Assembly: GCF_000421545.1 (NCBI RefSeq)
Contig: NZ_ATXF01000004.1
Span: forward strand, 248,001-312,000
Source: Agromyces italicus DSM 16388
GTDB taxonomy: Bacteria; Actinomycetota; Actinomycetes; Actinomycetales; Microbacteriaceae
Reading direction: 5' to 3'
Length of the DNA stretch: 64,000 nucleotides
The notes beneath the pieces are model-generated. The model was not told the DNA's origin, searched no databases, and worked only from the letters and a program-made list of their open reading frames with translations. Both the position numbers and the translations under genes were made by a program. Positions 25,606 through 38,098 of this stretch are shown in pieces. Within the stretch, counting starts at the first letter, position 1, and every line of letters starts with the position of its first letter.

Positions 25606-25615
25606 GAGTCGGTCC

Positions 25616-26169
25616 ATGGCACGAGCTGTGCTCAATCAGGCTGACATCCAGCGGGCGCTGACCCGCATCTCGCACGAGATCCTCGAATCCAATCGCGGTT
25701 CGAACGACCTCGTCCTCCTCGGAATCCCGACGCGTGGCGTGATCCTCGCCCGCCGGATCGCCGAGACCATCGCCCGCATCGAGCCCGATGCCCCCGCGGC
25801 GCTCGCCGGGGCGCTCGACGTCACGATGTACCGCGACGATCTGGCGCACACCCGACTGCGCACCCCGTCGCCGACCGAGCTGCCGGCGGGCGGCATCGAC
25901 GGCAAGACGGTCGTGCTCGTCGATGACGTGCTCTACTCCGGTCGCACCATCCGCGCCGCCTTCGACGCGCTCGCCGACTTCGGGCGCGCTCGCGCCGTGC
26001 GCCTCGCGGTGCTCGTCGACCGCGGTCATCGCGAGTTCCCGATCCGCGCCGATTTCGTCGGCAAGAACCTCCCGAGCTCGACACGCGAGCGCATCAACGT
26101 ACGCCTTCAGGAGGTCGACGGCGACGATGCCGTGTCGATCGAGGATGCTCCGTCCGAGGGAGGCGCGCG

Positions 26170-26173
<4 letters not shown>
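25616..26173 (+). CDS. pyrR: Bifunctional pyr operon regulator/uracil phosphoribosyltransferase PyrR
   Basis: PyrR senses uridine nucleotides and binds the pyr mRNA leader; it also has uracil phosphoribosyltransferase activity. The 185-residue protein (ATG 25616, ribosome binding site GGAGAAGGGAG) has the PRPP-binding motif [17 protein letters not shown] at about 99-115, the N-terminal [10 protein letters not shown] substrate loop, and [22 protein letters not shown] typical of PyrR. Its RNA target lies immediately upstream. It overlaps pyrB by 4 bp and leads the long pyrimidine operon. Confidence 0.96.
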
Positions 26174-27119
<946 letters not shown>

Positions 27120-27120
<1 letters not shown>

Positions 27121-28463
27121 TGTCGATGCGTCACCTCATCATCGGCGCGACGCTCCCGAGCGGCGAGCGCGCCGACATCCTCATCGACGGCGGCATCATC
27201 GCCGAGGTCGGCAGCATCTCCGCCCCAGCCGGCGCGACGGTGCACGACGCCGACGGTCTCATCGCGCTGCCCGGCCTCGTCGACCTGCACACCCACCTCC
27301 GCGAGCCCGGCTACGAGCAGAGCGAGACCGTGCTCACCGGCACGCAGGCGGCCGCGGCCGGCGGATTCACGGCGGTGTTCGCGATGGCGAACACCTTCCC
27401 CGTCGCCGACACCGCAGGCGTCGTCGAGCAGGAGGCGAGCCTCGGCCGCTCCGCCGGGTACGCCACAGTTCAGCCGATCGGTGCGGTCACCGTCGGCCTC
27501 AAGGGCGCAGAGCTCGCGGAGCTCGGCGCGATGGCCCGCTCGCGCGCGAACGTTCGCGTCTTCAGCGACGACGGCTTCTGCGTCTCAGACCCGCTGCTCA
27601 TGCGCCGCGCGCTCGAGTACGTGAAGGCCTTCGACGGCGTCATCGCACAACACGCGCAGGAGCCGCGCCTCACCGAGGGCGCGCAGATGAACGAGGGCGT
27701 GCTCTCGGGCGAGCTCGGTCTCGTCGGATGGCCCGCGGTCGCCGAGGAGTCGATCATCGCGCGCGACGTGCTGCTCGCCGAGCACGTCGGCAGCCGACTG
27801 CACGTCTGCCACGTCTCGACAGCCGGTTCGGTCGAGGTCATCCGCTGGGCGAAGGCCCGCGGCATCGACGTCACCGCCGAGGTCACCCCGCACCACCTGC
27901 TGCTCACCGAAGACCTCATCAGGGGTTACGACCCCCGATTCAAGGTCAACCCGCCGCTGCGCCGTGCCGAAGACACGCTGGCGCTGCGCGCGGCGCTCGC
28001 CGACGGCACGATCGACATCGTGGCCACCGACCACGCACCGCACCCGGTCGAGGCGAAGGAGAGCGAGTGGGATGCCGCGGCGAACGGCATGGTGGGGCTC
28101 GAATCGGCGCTCTCCGTGGTGCACGCCGCCGTGGTCGAGAACGGGCTGCTCGACTGGAGCGACGTCGCGCGCGTGCTCTCGGAGACGCCGGCGAGGATCG
28201 GCCGGCTGCGCGGCCAGGGCGAGGCGATCGCCGCAGGCGCCGCACCCGAGCTGACCCTCTACGACCCGAGCGCCTCCTCGGTGTTCGACCTCGATCGGCT
28301 CGCCGGCCGCAGCACCAACTCGCCCTACCTCGGCCGCACGCTGCCGGGGCGGGTCGTCGCGACCTTCCACGCCGGGTATGCGACCGTGATCGACGGACGG
28401 GTGCGCCCGAGCGAGGAGACCGCCGAGCTCGCGGCCGCCGCGAACGGGGGTATCCATGGATAA
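27120..28463 (+). CDS. pyrC: Dihydroorotase (type I)
   Basis: Zinc amidohydrolase that closes carbamoyl aspartate to dihydroorotate. The 447-residue protein has the metal-binding DLHTHLREPG (H57 and H59), the middle histidines in THLHVCHVSTAG-like HVCHVSTAGS, and the catalytic-Asp motif TDHAPHP. Length fits type I enzymes, which often work next to aspartate carbamoyltransferase, encoded immediately upstream. ATG 27120 shares its first base with the pyrB stop; a second ATG two codons later is also possible. Confidence 0.96.
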
Positions 28464-29013
28464 GTGGATCGGTGCGCTCATCGCGCTCGCCGTGCTCGCG
28501 GTGATCGCCTGGCTCATGCTGCGCTCGTGGCGCCGACGCGCGGTGCGCGACTCGGTGCTCTCGGCGTATCCGGTTCCCGCGGTGCGCGGCGAGATCGAGT
28601 TCGAATCCGAAGTGCTCTACGTCGCCACGACCCCCGCCGGCGAACCGCTCGAACGGCTCGCCGTGCAGGGCCTCGCGTTCCGCGGCGCCGGGCGAATCGA
28701 GGTGATGCGCGACGGCGTCGCACTCCGCATCGCCGGTGAACCGGTGAGCTTCATCCCCGCCGACCGGGTCGCCGGCGCGGCGACGGCGAGCTACGCGATC
28801 GACCGCGGTGTGGAGCCCGACGGGCTCATCGCCCTCAGCTGGATCGCCGCCACGAGCGACGAGACCGAGGCCACCGCGCCCCGTGTCGACAGCTACCTCC
28901 GAGCCCGGTATCCGGGCGACCAGGCCCGAATCCTCCGGGCCATCGACGACATCGCCGCGGCGCCAGCCGCACCGCGGCCGGAACAACACGAGAGTGAGGC
29001 CTCGGATGACTGA
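28456..29013 (+). CDS. PH-like-domain membrane protein of the pyr operon
   Basis: A 185-residue protein with one N-terminal membrane helix (about 4-21, [19 protein letters not shown]), then a basic stretch and a beta-rich domain that resembles the small PH-like domains of actinobacterial membrane proteins ([42 protein letters not shown]). A gene with this layout lies between pyrC and carA in other actinobacteria, including the mycobacterial pyr operon, but its function is unknown to me. It overlaps pyrC and carA by 8 bp each, so it is certainly part of the operon. Confidence 0.85.
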   Translation: MDKWIGALIALAVLAVIAWLMLRSWRRRAVRDSVLSAYPVPAVRGEIEFESEVLYVATTPAGEPLERLAVQGLAFRGAGRIEVMRDGVALRIAGEPVSFIPADRVAGAATASYAIDRGVEPDGLIALSWIAATSDETEATAPRVDSYLRARYPGDQARILRAIDDIAAAPAAPRPEQHESEASDD

Positions 29014-30225
29014 GACCACCACCCCCGCGAGCGAGCCGCTGGGCACGCCCGAGACCGCAGCGGCGACTGCCGGGGCGCCGGGCTTCGGCACGGGCGAACC
29101 CGCCGTACTCGTCCTCGAAGACGGAACGCGCTACGAGGGGCGCGCCTACGGTGCGCGCGGACGCACGACCGGCGAAGCCGTCTTCGCGACCGGTATGACG
29201 GGCTACCAGGAGACCCTCACCGACCCGTCGTACGCCGGGCAGATCGTCATGATGACCGCGCCCCACATCGGCAACACGGGCATGAACGACGAGGACGAGG
29301 AGTCGAACCGCATCTGGGTCGCCGGCTTCATCGTGCGCGACCCCTCGCGCGTGGTCTCGAACTTCCGGGCCCAGCGCAGCCTCGACGACGACCTCGTCGC
29401 CTCGGGCGTCGTCGGCATCTCGGGAATCGACACGCGCGCGCTCACGCGTCATCTCCGCTCGGCGGGCTCCATGCGCGCCGGAATCTTCTCGGGCGACGAC
29501 GCAGCTCTGAGCTCGGGCGAGCAGCTCGCCGTCGTGCAGTCGGGCGAGCAGATGGCCGGGCAGAATCTCTCGAGCGCCGTCTCGACCGTCGAGTCCTATT
29601 CGCTGCCCGCGACGGGTGAGCGCATCGGCTCGGTGGCAGTGCTCGACCTCGGGGTCAAGACGTCGACGCTGAACTACCTCGCCGAGCGCGGCTTCGACGT
29701 GCAGGTGCTCCCGCAGACGACGACGGCCGAGGAGGTGCTCGCACTCCAGCCCGACGCGCTGTTCTTCTCGAACGGACCGGGCGACCCCGCGGCATCCGAC
29801 CAGCACGTCGAGATCCTCCGCAGCGCGCTTCGCGCCGGTGTGCCCTACTTCGGCATCTGCTTCGGCAACCAGCTGCTCGGTCGCGCTCTCGGATTCGGCA
29901 CCTACAAGTTGACCTTCGGGCATCGCGGCATCAACCAGCCCGTGCTCGACCGAGCCACCGGTCGCGTCGAGATCACGGCGCACAACCACGGTTTCGCCGT
30001 CGATGCGCCGACCGATCGGGTCAGCGAGTCGAGCGAGGGCTTCGGCCGCGTCGAGGTCAGCCACGTCGGCCTCAACGACAACGTCGTCGAGGGATTGAAC
30101 TGCCTCGACATCCCCGCGTTCAGCGTGCAGTACCACCCCGAGTCGGCGGCCGGCCCGCACGACGCGAACTATCTCTTCGACCGGTTCCGCGACATGGTCA
30201 TCGCGAGCAAGGAGAACGGCAACTA

Positions 30226-30226
<1 letters not shown>
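29006..30226 (+). CDS. carA: Carbamoyl-phosphate synthase small subunit
   Basis: Glutaminase subunit that passes ammonia to CarB. The 406-residue protein (ATG 29006) has about 30 extra Thr/Ala/Glu-rich residues before the usual start ([13 protein letters not shown]). It also has [17 protein letters not shown] in the N-terminal domain and a class I glutamine amidotransferase domain with the nucleophile Cys285 in [10 protein letters not shown] and His377/Glu379 in YHPESAAGP. It overlaps the PH-like gene by 8 bp and shares one base with carB. Confidence 0.96.
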
Positions 30227-33512
<3,286 letters not shown>

Positions 33513-33516
<4 letters not shown>

Positions 33517-34394
33517 ACGTCGAGGTCATCCCGTTCGGCGAGCGGCTCGCCGCGGTCGTCGCCGCCGACGGGCGGCTCTGCGTCGGCATCGACCCGCACG
33601 CCTCGCTGCTCGACTCGTGGGGGCTCGACGATTCGGCCGCCGGGGTACGCGAATTCGGCCTCCGCGTGATCGATGCGGCCGCCGGGCGCGCCGGAATCGT
33701 GAAGCCGCAGGTCGCGTTCTTCGAGCGGCACGGATCGGCCGGGTACGCCGCACTCGAGCGGGTGCTCGCCGAGGCACGCGACGCGGGGCTCCTCGTGATC
33801 GCCGATGTCAAGCGCGGCGACATCGGGTCGAGCGTCGATGCGTACGGCGAGGCGTGGCTGCGGCCCGGCTCCTCGCTCGAGGCCGATGCGATGACCATCA
33901 GCGCCTATCAGGGCCTCGGCTCGATCGAGTCGGTGATGCACTCCGCCGAGACGTCCGGCAAGGGCCTGTTCGTGCTCGCGGCGACCTCCAATCCCGAGGC
34001 GGCGGCCATTCAGCGGGCCGTGCTTCAGCAGTCGAGCCGAGCCGGTTCGACGGTCGCCGGAGCGATCACCGCGGGCGTCGTGGCGTGGAATCAGGGGCGG
34101 GCGGATGCCTCGACGCGCTCCCTCGGCTCCGTCGGCGTCGTCATCGGGGCGACCGTCGACCTGCGCGCGGCGGGTCTCGATCGCGACGGCGAGCCGCCCC
34201 GCCCGGGTCTGCCGGTCCTCGCGCCCGGCTTCGGTCACCAGGGCGGCGAACTCCGCGAGCTCCGTTCGATCTACGGTGCGTACAGCGCGGGCGTCATCGT
34301 CAGCGAGTCGCGTTCGCTGCTGGCGGCGGGCCCCGACGGTCTCGCCGACGCGGTCGCCCGCCGGGTCGACGAGGTCGGGAGCATCGATGTCTGA
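33513..34394 (+). CDS. pyrF: Orotidine 5'-phosphate decarboxylase (type 2)
   Basis: Last step to UMP. The 293-residue length and the motif [11 protein letters not shown] (D98, K100, D103) place it in the type 2 subfamily found in actinobacteria. [10 protein letters not shown] near the N-terminus and [12 protein letters not shown] (phosphate binding) near the C-terminus fit. pyrD and pyrE, needed to supply OMP, are not in the window. The GTG start overlaps carB and the stop overlaps the next gene by 8 bp. Confidence 0.95.
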
Positions 34395-35307
34395 GTCACG
34401 CACCACCGCTTCGACCCCGCCAGACGTCGACCGCATCGCCGCATCGCGTGCGGCCGTCGCCGCGCGACGCGCGCGCGCGAACGTGAAGGCAGAGGTCGCC
34501 GCGGGTCGTCGGAGCCCGCTCGACGTGCTGCGCGCCGCATTCGAGGAGCCCGAGGGCGTCGAGGGGCGACTGCGGGTCACCGAGTTCCTCACCTCCATCC
34601 CCGCGATCGGTGCGACGAAGTCGACCCGGATCATGCAGGACCTCGAGATCTCGACCTCGAAGCGGCTCGGCGGTCTCGGGCGCCTGCAGCGCCGGCGCCT
34701 GCGCGAGTTCATCGCGGAGTGGGTCGCCGCGCACGGCGGAACCGGCGATCGGCTCGTCGTGCTCGCCGGCCCGACCGCGGTCGGCAAGGGATCGGTCGCG
34801 GGCCACATCCGCCAGCACCACCCCGAGGTCGAGCTCTCGGTGTCGGCGACGACACGGGCACCGCGTCCCGGCGAGGTCGAGGGCGAGAGCTACTACTTCG
34901 TCGACGACGCCGAGTTCGACCGCATGATCGAGGCGGGCGAGCTGCTCGAGTGGGCGACCGTGCACAACGCCTCGCGTTACGGAACCCCTCGCGGTCCGGT
35001 CGAAGCGGCGATCGCCGCTGGACACAGCGTGCTTCTCGAGATCGACATCCAGGGCGCCCGTTCGGTGCGCCGCGCGATGCCCGATGCGACCCTGGTCTTC
35101 CTCCTCCCGCCGACGTGGGACGAGCTCGTCCGGCGCCTCGTCGGGCGGGGCACCGAGACCGCCGCCGAACAGCAGCGCCGGCTCGAGACCGCGAAGGTCG
35201 AACTGGCCGCGGTCGACGAGTTCGATCACCAGGTCGTGAACCACGAAGTCGGCGAGGCGGCCCAGAAGGTCGTAGACTTGATGAGACCTCGCAAGGGTCG
35301 TCGTTGA
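34387..35307 (+). CDS. gmk: Actinobacterial integration host factor (mIHF) - guanylate kinase fusion
   Basis: A 306-residue two-domain protein. Residues about 14-113 match the actinobacterial integration host factor mIHF: ARRARANVKAEVAAG, then LRVTEFLTSIPAIGATKS with a helix-turn-helix-like segment, then STSKRLGGLGRLQRRRL. Residues about 120-300 are a complete guanylate kinase with P-loop GPTAVGKGS (128-136), SVSATTRAPRPGEVEG and ESYYFVDD, and the lid. Gmk phosphorylates GMP to GDP. In mycobacteria mihF and gmk are separate neighbouring genes. Here one open frame covers both with no stop between them. An internal start for Gmk alone is possible but no strong ribosome binding site is seen. Confidence 0.93.
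   Translation: MSESRTTASTPPDVDRIAASRAAVAARRARANVKAEVAAGRRSPLDVLRAAFEEPEGVEGRLRVTEFLTSIPAIGATKSTRIMQDLEISTSKRLGGLGRLQRRRLREFIAEWVAAHGGTGDRLVVLAGPTAVGKGSVAGHIRQHHPEVELSVSATTRAPRPGEVEGESYYFVDDAEFDRMIEAGELLEWATVHNASRYGTPRGPVEAAIAAGHSVLLEIDIQGARSVRRAMPDATLVFLLPPTWDELVRRLVGRGTETAAEQQRRLETAKVELAAVDEFDHQVVNHEVGEAAQKVVDLMRPRKGRR
35273..35278 (+). promoter_or_regulatory. TAGACT -10 box inside the gmk 3' end, candidate rpoZ promoter
   Basis: TAGACT lies about 110 bases before the rpoZ ATG, within the last codons of gmk. It would give rpoZ-coaBC-metK-priA a promoter separate from the pyr operon. No -35 is evident. Confidence 0.4.
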
Positions 35308-35382
35308 GCCGTCGCGGTTCGGGCGCCCTCGCCACGAGCTTTCGCGCGCTCGGCGCACACCCACGAAACAAGGAGTCACTCC

Positions 35383-35640
35383 ATGGCTGAGAAGCTTTCC
35401 GGCATAATCGATCCGCCCATCGACGACCTGCTCTCGAAGGTCGACTCGAAGTACCAGCTGGTCATCTTCGCCTCCAAGCGGGCCCGCCAGATCAACGACT
35501 ACTACGCAGACCTCCACGAGGGCAGCTTGTTCGACAACGTCGGCCCGCTCGTCGACTCGTCGATCGACGACAAGCCGCTGTCCGTGGCCATGCACGAGAT
35601 CAACGAGGACAAGCTGCGGCTCCGCCCCCTGGCCGAGTGA
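35383..35640 (+). CDS. rpoZ: DNA-directed RNA polymerase subunit omega
   Basis: Omega helps assemble and stabilise RNA polymerase by holding the beta' subunit. The 85-residue protein (ATG 35383, ribosome binding site AAGGAG) has the conserved [28 protein letters not shown] block that carries the omega fold. Gene order after guanylate kinase is the usual actinobacterial one. A 75-bp gap upstream, larger than elsewhere in this operon, and a TAGACT box suggest its own promoter. Confidence 0.96.
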   Translation: MAEKLSGIIDPPIDDLLSKVDSKYQLVIFASKRARQINDYYADLHEGSLFDNVGPLVDSSIDDKPLSVAMHEINEDKLRLRPLAE

Positions 35641-35653
35641 TCCCGGGGGCCGC

Positions 35654-36907
35654 ATGACCCTCAAGATCGTCGTCGGCATCACCGGCGGCATCGCGGCGTA
35701 CAAGGCCGTCGGCGTCGTTCGCGCGTTCGTGCTCGCCGGTCATGACGTGCACGTGATCCCGACCGAGGGTGCGCTGCGCTTCGTCGGTCGGCCCACCCTC
35801 GAGGCGATCTCGCGCAATCCGGTGCACTCCGATCTGTACGAGGGCGTCGCCGAGGTCCGCCACGTCGCGATGGGCCAGGCGGCCGACCTCATCGTGATCG
35901 CGCCGGCGACGGCGAACTCGATCGCGAAACTCGCGGCAGGCCTCGCCGACGACCTGCTCGGCAACAGCATCCTCGCGAGCGAGGCGCCCGTGGTCATCGC
36001 CCCGGCGATGCACACCGAGATGTGGCGCCACCCCGCGACGCAGGCGAACGTCGCGACCCTGGTGGCCCGCGGCGTCACCGTCGTCGGCCCCGCCGTGGGC
36101 CAGCTCACGGGCGCAGACCGCGGCCCCGGCCGCATGGAGGAGCCCGACGTCATCGTTGCGGCGGCACTCGCGGTCGCGGCATCCGATGCGTCGGCGAACC
36201 AGGATCTCGCGGGTCGCCGTCTCGTCGTCACCGCGGGCGGCACGCGCGAACCGCTCGACCCCGTGCGCTTCCTCGGCAACCGCTCGAGCGGCAAACAGGG
36301 CGTCGCGATCGCCGAGGCGGCCCGCGCGCGAGGCGCCGAGGTGACTCTCGTCGCCGCAAACCTCGAGGTCGGCGAACCCGCGGGCTGCGACCTCCGACGC
36401 GTCTCGAGCGCGCTCGAGCTCCAGGCCGCGGTCACCGAGGCCGCCCGCGGTGCCGACGCGGTGATCATGGCCGCAGCCGTCGCCGACTACCGGCCCGCGA
36501 GCATCAGCGAGCAGAAGATCAAGAAGGACGGCACGGGTGACGGGTTGACGCTCGAACTCGTCCGCAACCCCGACATCCTCGCCGGCCTCGGGCATGCCCC
36601 GCACGACGGTACCCTCCTCGTCGGCTTCGCCGCCGAGACAGAGCCCGACGACGAGCGGCTGCTCGAGCTCGGGCGCGCCAAGCGCCGCGCGAAGGGCGCC
36701 GACGTGCTCGTCGTCAATCGCGTCGGCTGGAACGAGGGCTTCGCGAGCGAGGAGAACACGGTGGTCATCCTGGGCGATGACGACGAGATCGTCACACGGC
36801 TTCACGGAACGAAACGGTCGGTGGCCGGTGCCATCCTCGACGTGGTTGTCTCGAAGTTCGCGCATACCGCCGAAGACCGCACCACGAAAGAAGCCGACCC
36901 CGCATGA
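35654..36907 (+). CDS. coaBC: Bifunctional phosphopantothenoylcysteine decarboxylase/phosphopantothenate--cysteine ligase
   Basis: Catalyses two steps of coenzyme A synthesis. The 417-residue protein starts with the FMN-dependent CoaC domain: [11 protein letters not shown], the catalytic His in VRHVAM, the Asn in [14 protein letters not shown], and PAMHTEMW, where the actinobacterial form has His in place of the more common Asn. From about residue 190 the CoaB ligase domain shows [31 protein letters not shown] and KIKKDG (the catalytic Lys region). There is no good ribosome binding site 13 bp after rpoZ, so coupling to rpoZ is likely. It overlaps metK by 4 bp. Confidence 0.96.
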   Translation: MTLKIVVGITGGIAAYKAVGVVRAFVLAGHDVHVIPTEGALRFVGRPTLEAISRNPVHSDLYEGVAEVRHVAMGQAADLIVIAPATANSIAKLAAGLADDLLGNSILASEAPVVIAPAMHTEMWRHPATQANVATLVARGVTVVGPAVGQLTGADRGPGRMEEPDVIVAAALAVAASDASANQDLAGRRLVVTAGGTREPLDPVRFLGNRSSGKQGVAIAEAARARGAEVTLVAANLEVGEPAGCDLRRVSSALELQAAVTEAARGADAVIMAAAVADYRPASISEQKIKKDGTGDGLTLELVRNPDILAGLGHAPHDGTLLVGFAAETEPDDERLLELGRAKRRAKGADVLVVNRVGWNEGFASEENTVVILGDDDEIVTRLHGTKRSVAGAILDVVVSKFAHTAEDRTTKEADPA

Positions 36908-38097
36908 GCGCACTCCGCCTGTTCACCTCCGAGTCCGTGACCGAAGGCCACCCCGACAAGATCTGCGACCAGATCTCGGACTCGATCCTCGACGCACTGC
37001 TCGCCGTCGATCCGAACAGCCGGGTGGCCGTCGAGACGCTCGTGACGACGGGGCTCGTTCACGTGGCCGGAGAGGTCACGACCTCGGGCTACGTCGAGAT
37101 CCCGGCGATCGTGCGCGAGCGGGTCACCTCGATCGGCTACGACTCGTCCGACGTGTGGTTCGACGGCCGTTCGTGCGGCGTCTCGGTCTCGATCGGCGGC
37201 CAGTCGCCCGACATCGCCCAGGGTGTCGACCACGCCTTCGAGGCGCGCGAGCGCGCCAGCGACGACGCCCTCGATCGCCAGGGCGCGGGCGACCAGGGCA
37301 TCATGTTCGGCTACGCGACACGTGAGACGCCCGAGCTCATGCCGGTGCCGATCTGGCTCGCGCACCGCCTCGCCGAGCGACTCGCGCACGTGCGCAGGGC
37401 GGGCGAACTCGACTACCTGCGTCCCGACGGCAAGACCCAGGTGACCGTGGGCTACGACGGGCCGACGCCCAAGACGATCGAGACCGTGGTGCTTTCGACG
37501 CAGCATTCGCCGGCCGTCTCGACCGATCAGCTGCGGGCCGAAGTCGAAGAGCTCGTCATCCGTCCGGTACTCGACCAGGTCGAGCTCGCACGGCCCGAAC
37601 TCGCGGTGCTCATCAACCCGACCGGCCGTTTCGAGATCGGCGGCCCGCAGGGCGACGCCGGCCTCACCGGCCGCAAGATCATCATCGACACCTACGGCGG
37701 CGCGAGTCGGCACGGCGGTGGGGCGTTCAGCGGAAAGGACCCGTCGAAGGTCGACCGCTCGGCGGCCTACGCGATGCGCTGGGTCGCGAAGAACGCGGTG
37801 GCCGCCGGTCTCGCCGACCGGCTCGAACTGCAGGTCGCGTACGCCATCGGCAAAGCGGCGCCCGTCGGCCTGTACGTCGAGACCTTCGGCACCGGGGTGC
37901 TGCCCGACGACGAGATCATCGGTGCCATCCGCGAGGTGTTCGACCTGCGTCCGGCCGCGATCATCCGCGACCTCGACCTGCTGCGACCGATCTACGCGCA
38001 GACCGCGAGCTACGGCCATTTCGGGCGCGAGCTGCCCGATTTCACCTGGGAGCGCCTCGACCGCGTCGCCGACCTCCGCTCCGCCGCCGGGCTCTGA
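36904..38097 (+). CDS. metK: S-adenosylmethionine synthase
   Basis: Makes SAM from methionine and ATP. The 397-residue protein has [18 protein letters not shown] at the N-terminus, the hexapeptide GAGDQG in the middle, and the P-loop-like [16 protein letters not shown], all at usual positions. There is no SAM riboswitch: the start lies inside the coaBC end (4-bp overlap), so no leader exists. priA begins one base after its stop. Confidence 0.97.
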   Translation: MSALRLFTSESVTEGHPDKICDQISDSILDALLAVDPNSRVAVETLVTTGLVHVAGEVTTSGYVEIPAIVRERVTSIGYDSSDVWFDGRSCGVSVSIGGQSPDIAQGVDHAFEARERASDDALDRQGAGDQGIMFGYATRETPELMPVPIWLAHRLAERLAHVRRAGELDYLRPDGKTQVTVGYDGPTPKTIETVVLSTQHSPAVSTDQLRAEVEELVIRPVLDQVELARPELAVLINPTGRFEIGGPQGDAGLTGRKIIIDTYGGASRHGGGAFSGKDPSKVDRSAAYAMRWVAKNAVAAGLADRLELQVAYAIGKAAPVGLYVETFGTGVLPDDEIIGAIREVFDLRPAAIIRDLDLLRPIYAQTASYGHFGRELPDFTWERLDRVADLRSAAGL

Positions 38098-38098
38098 C

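Noticed and set aside
36850-36903. SAM riboswitch for metK
   Set aside because: metK starts inside the coaBC coding sequence, so there is no leader that could fold into one.
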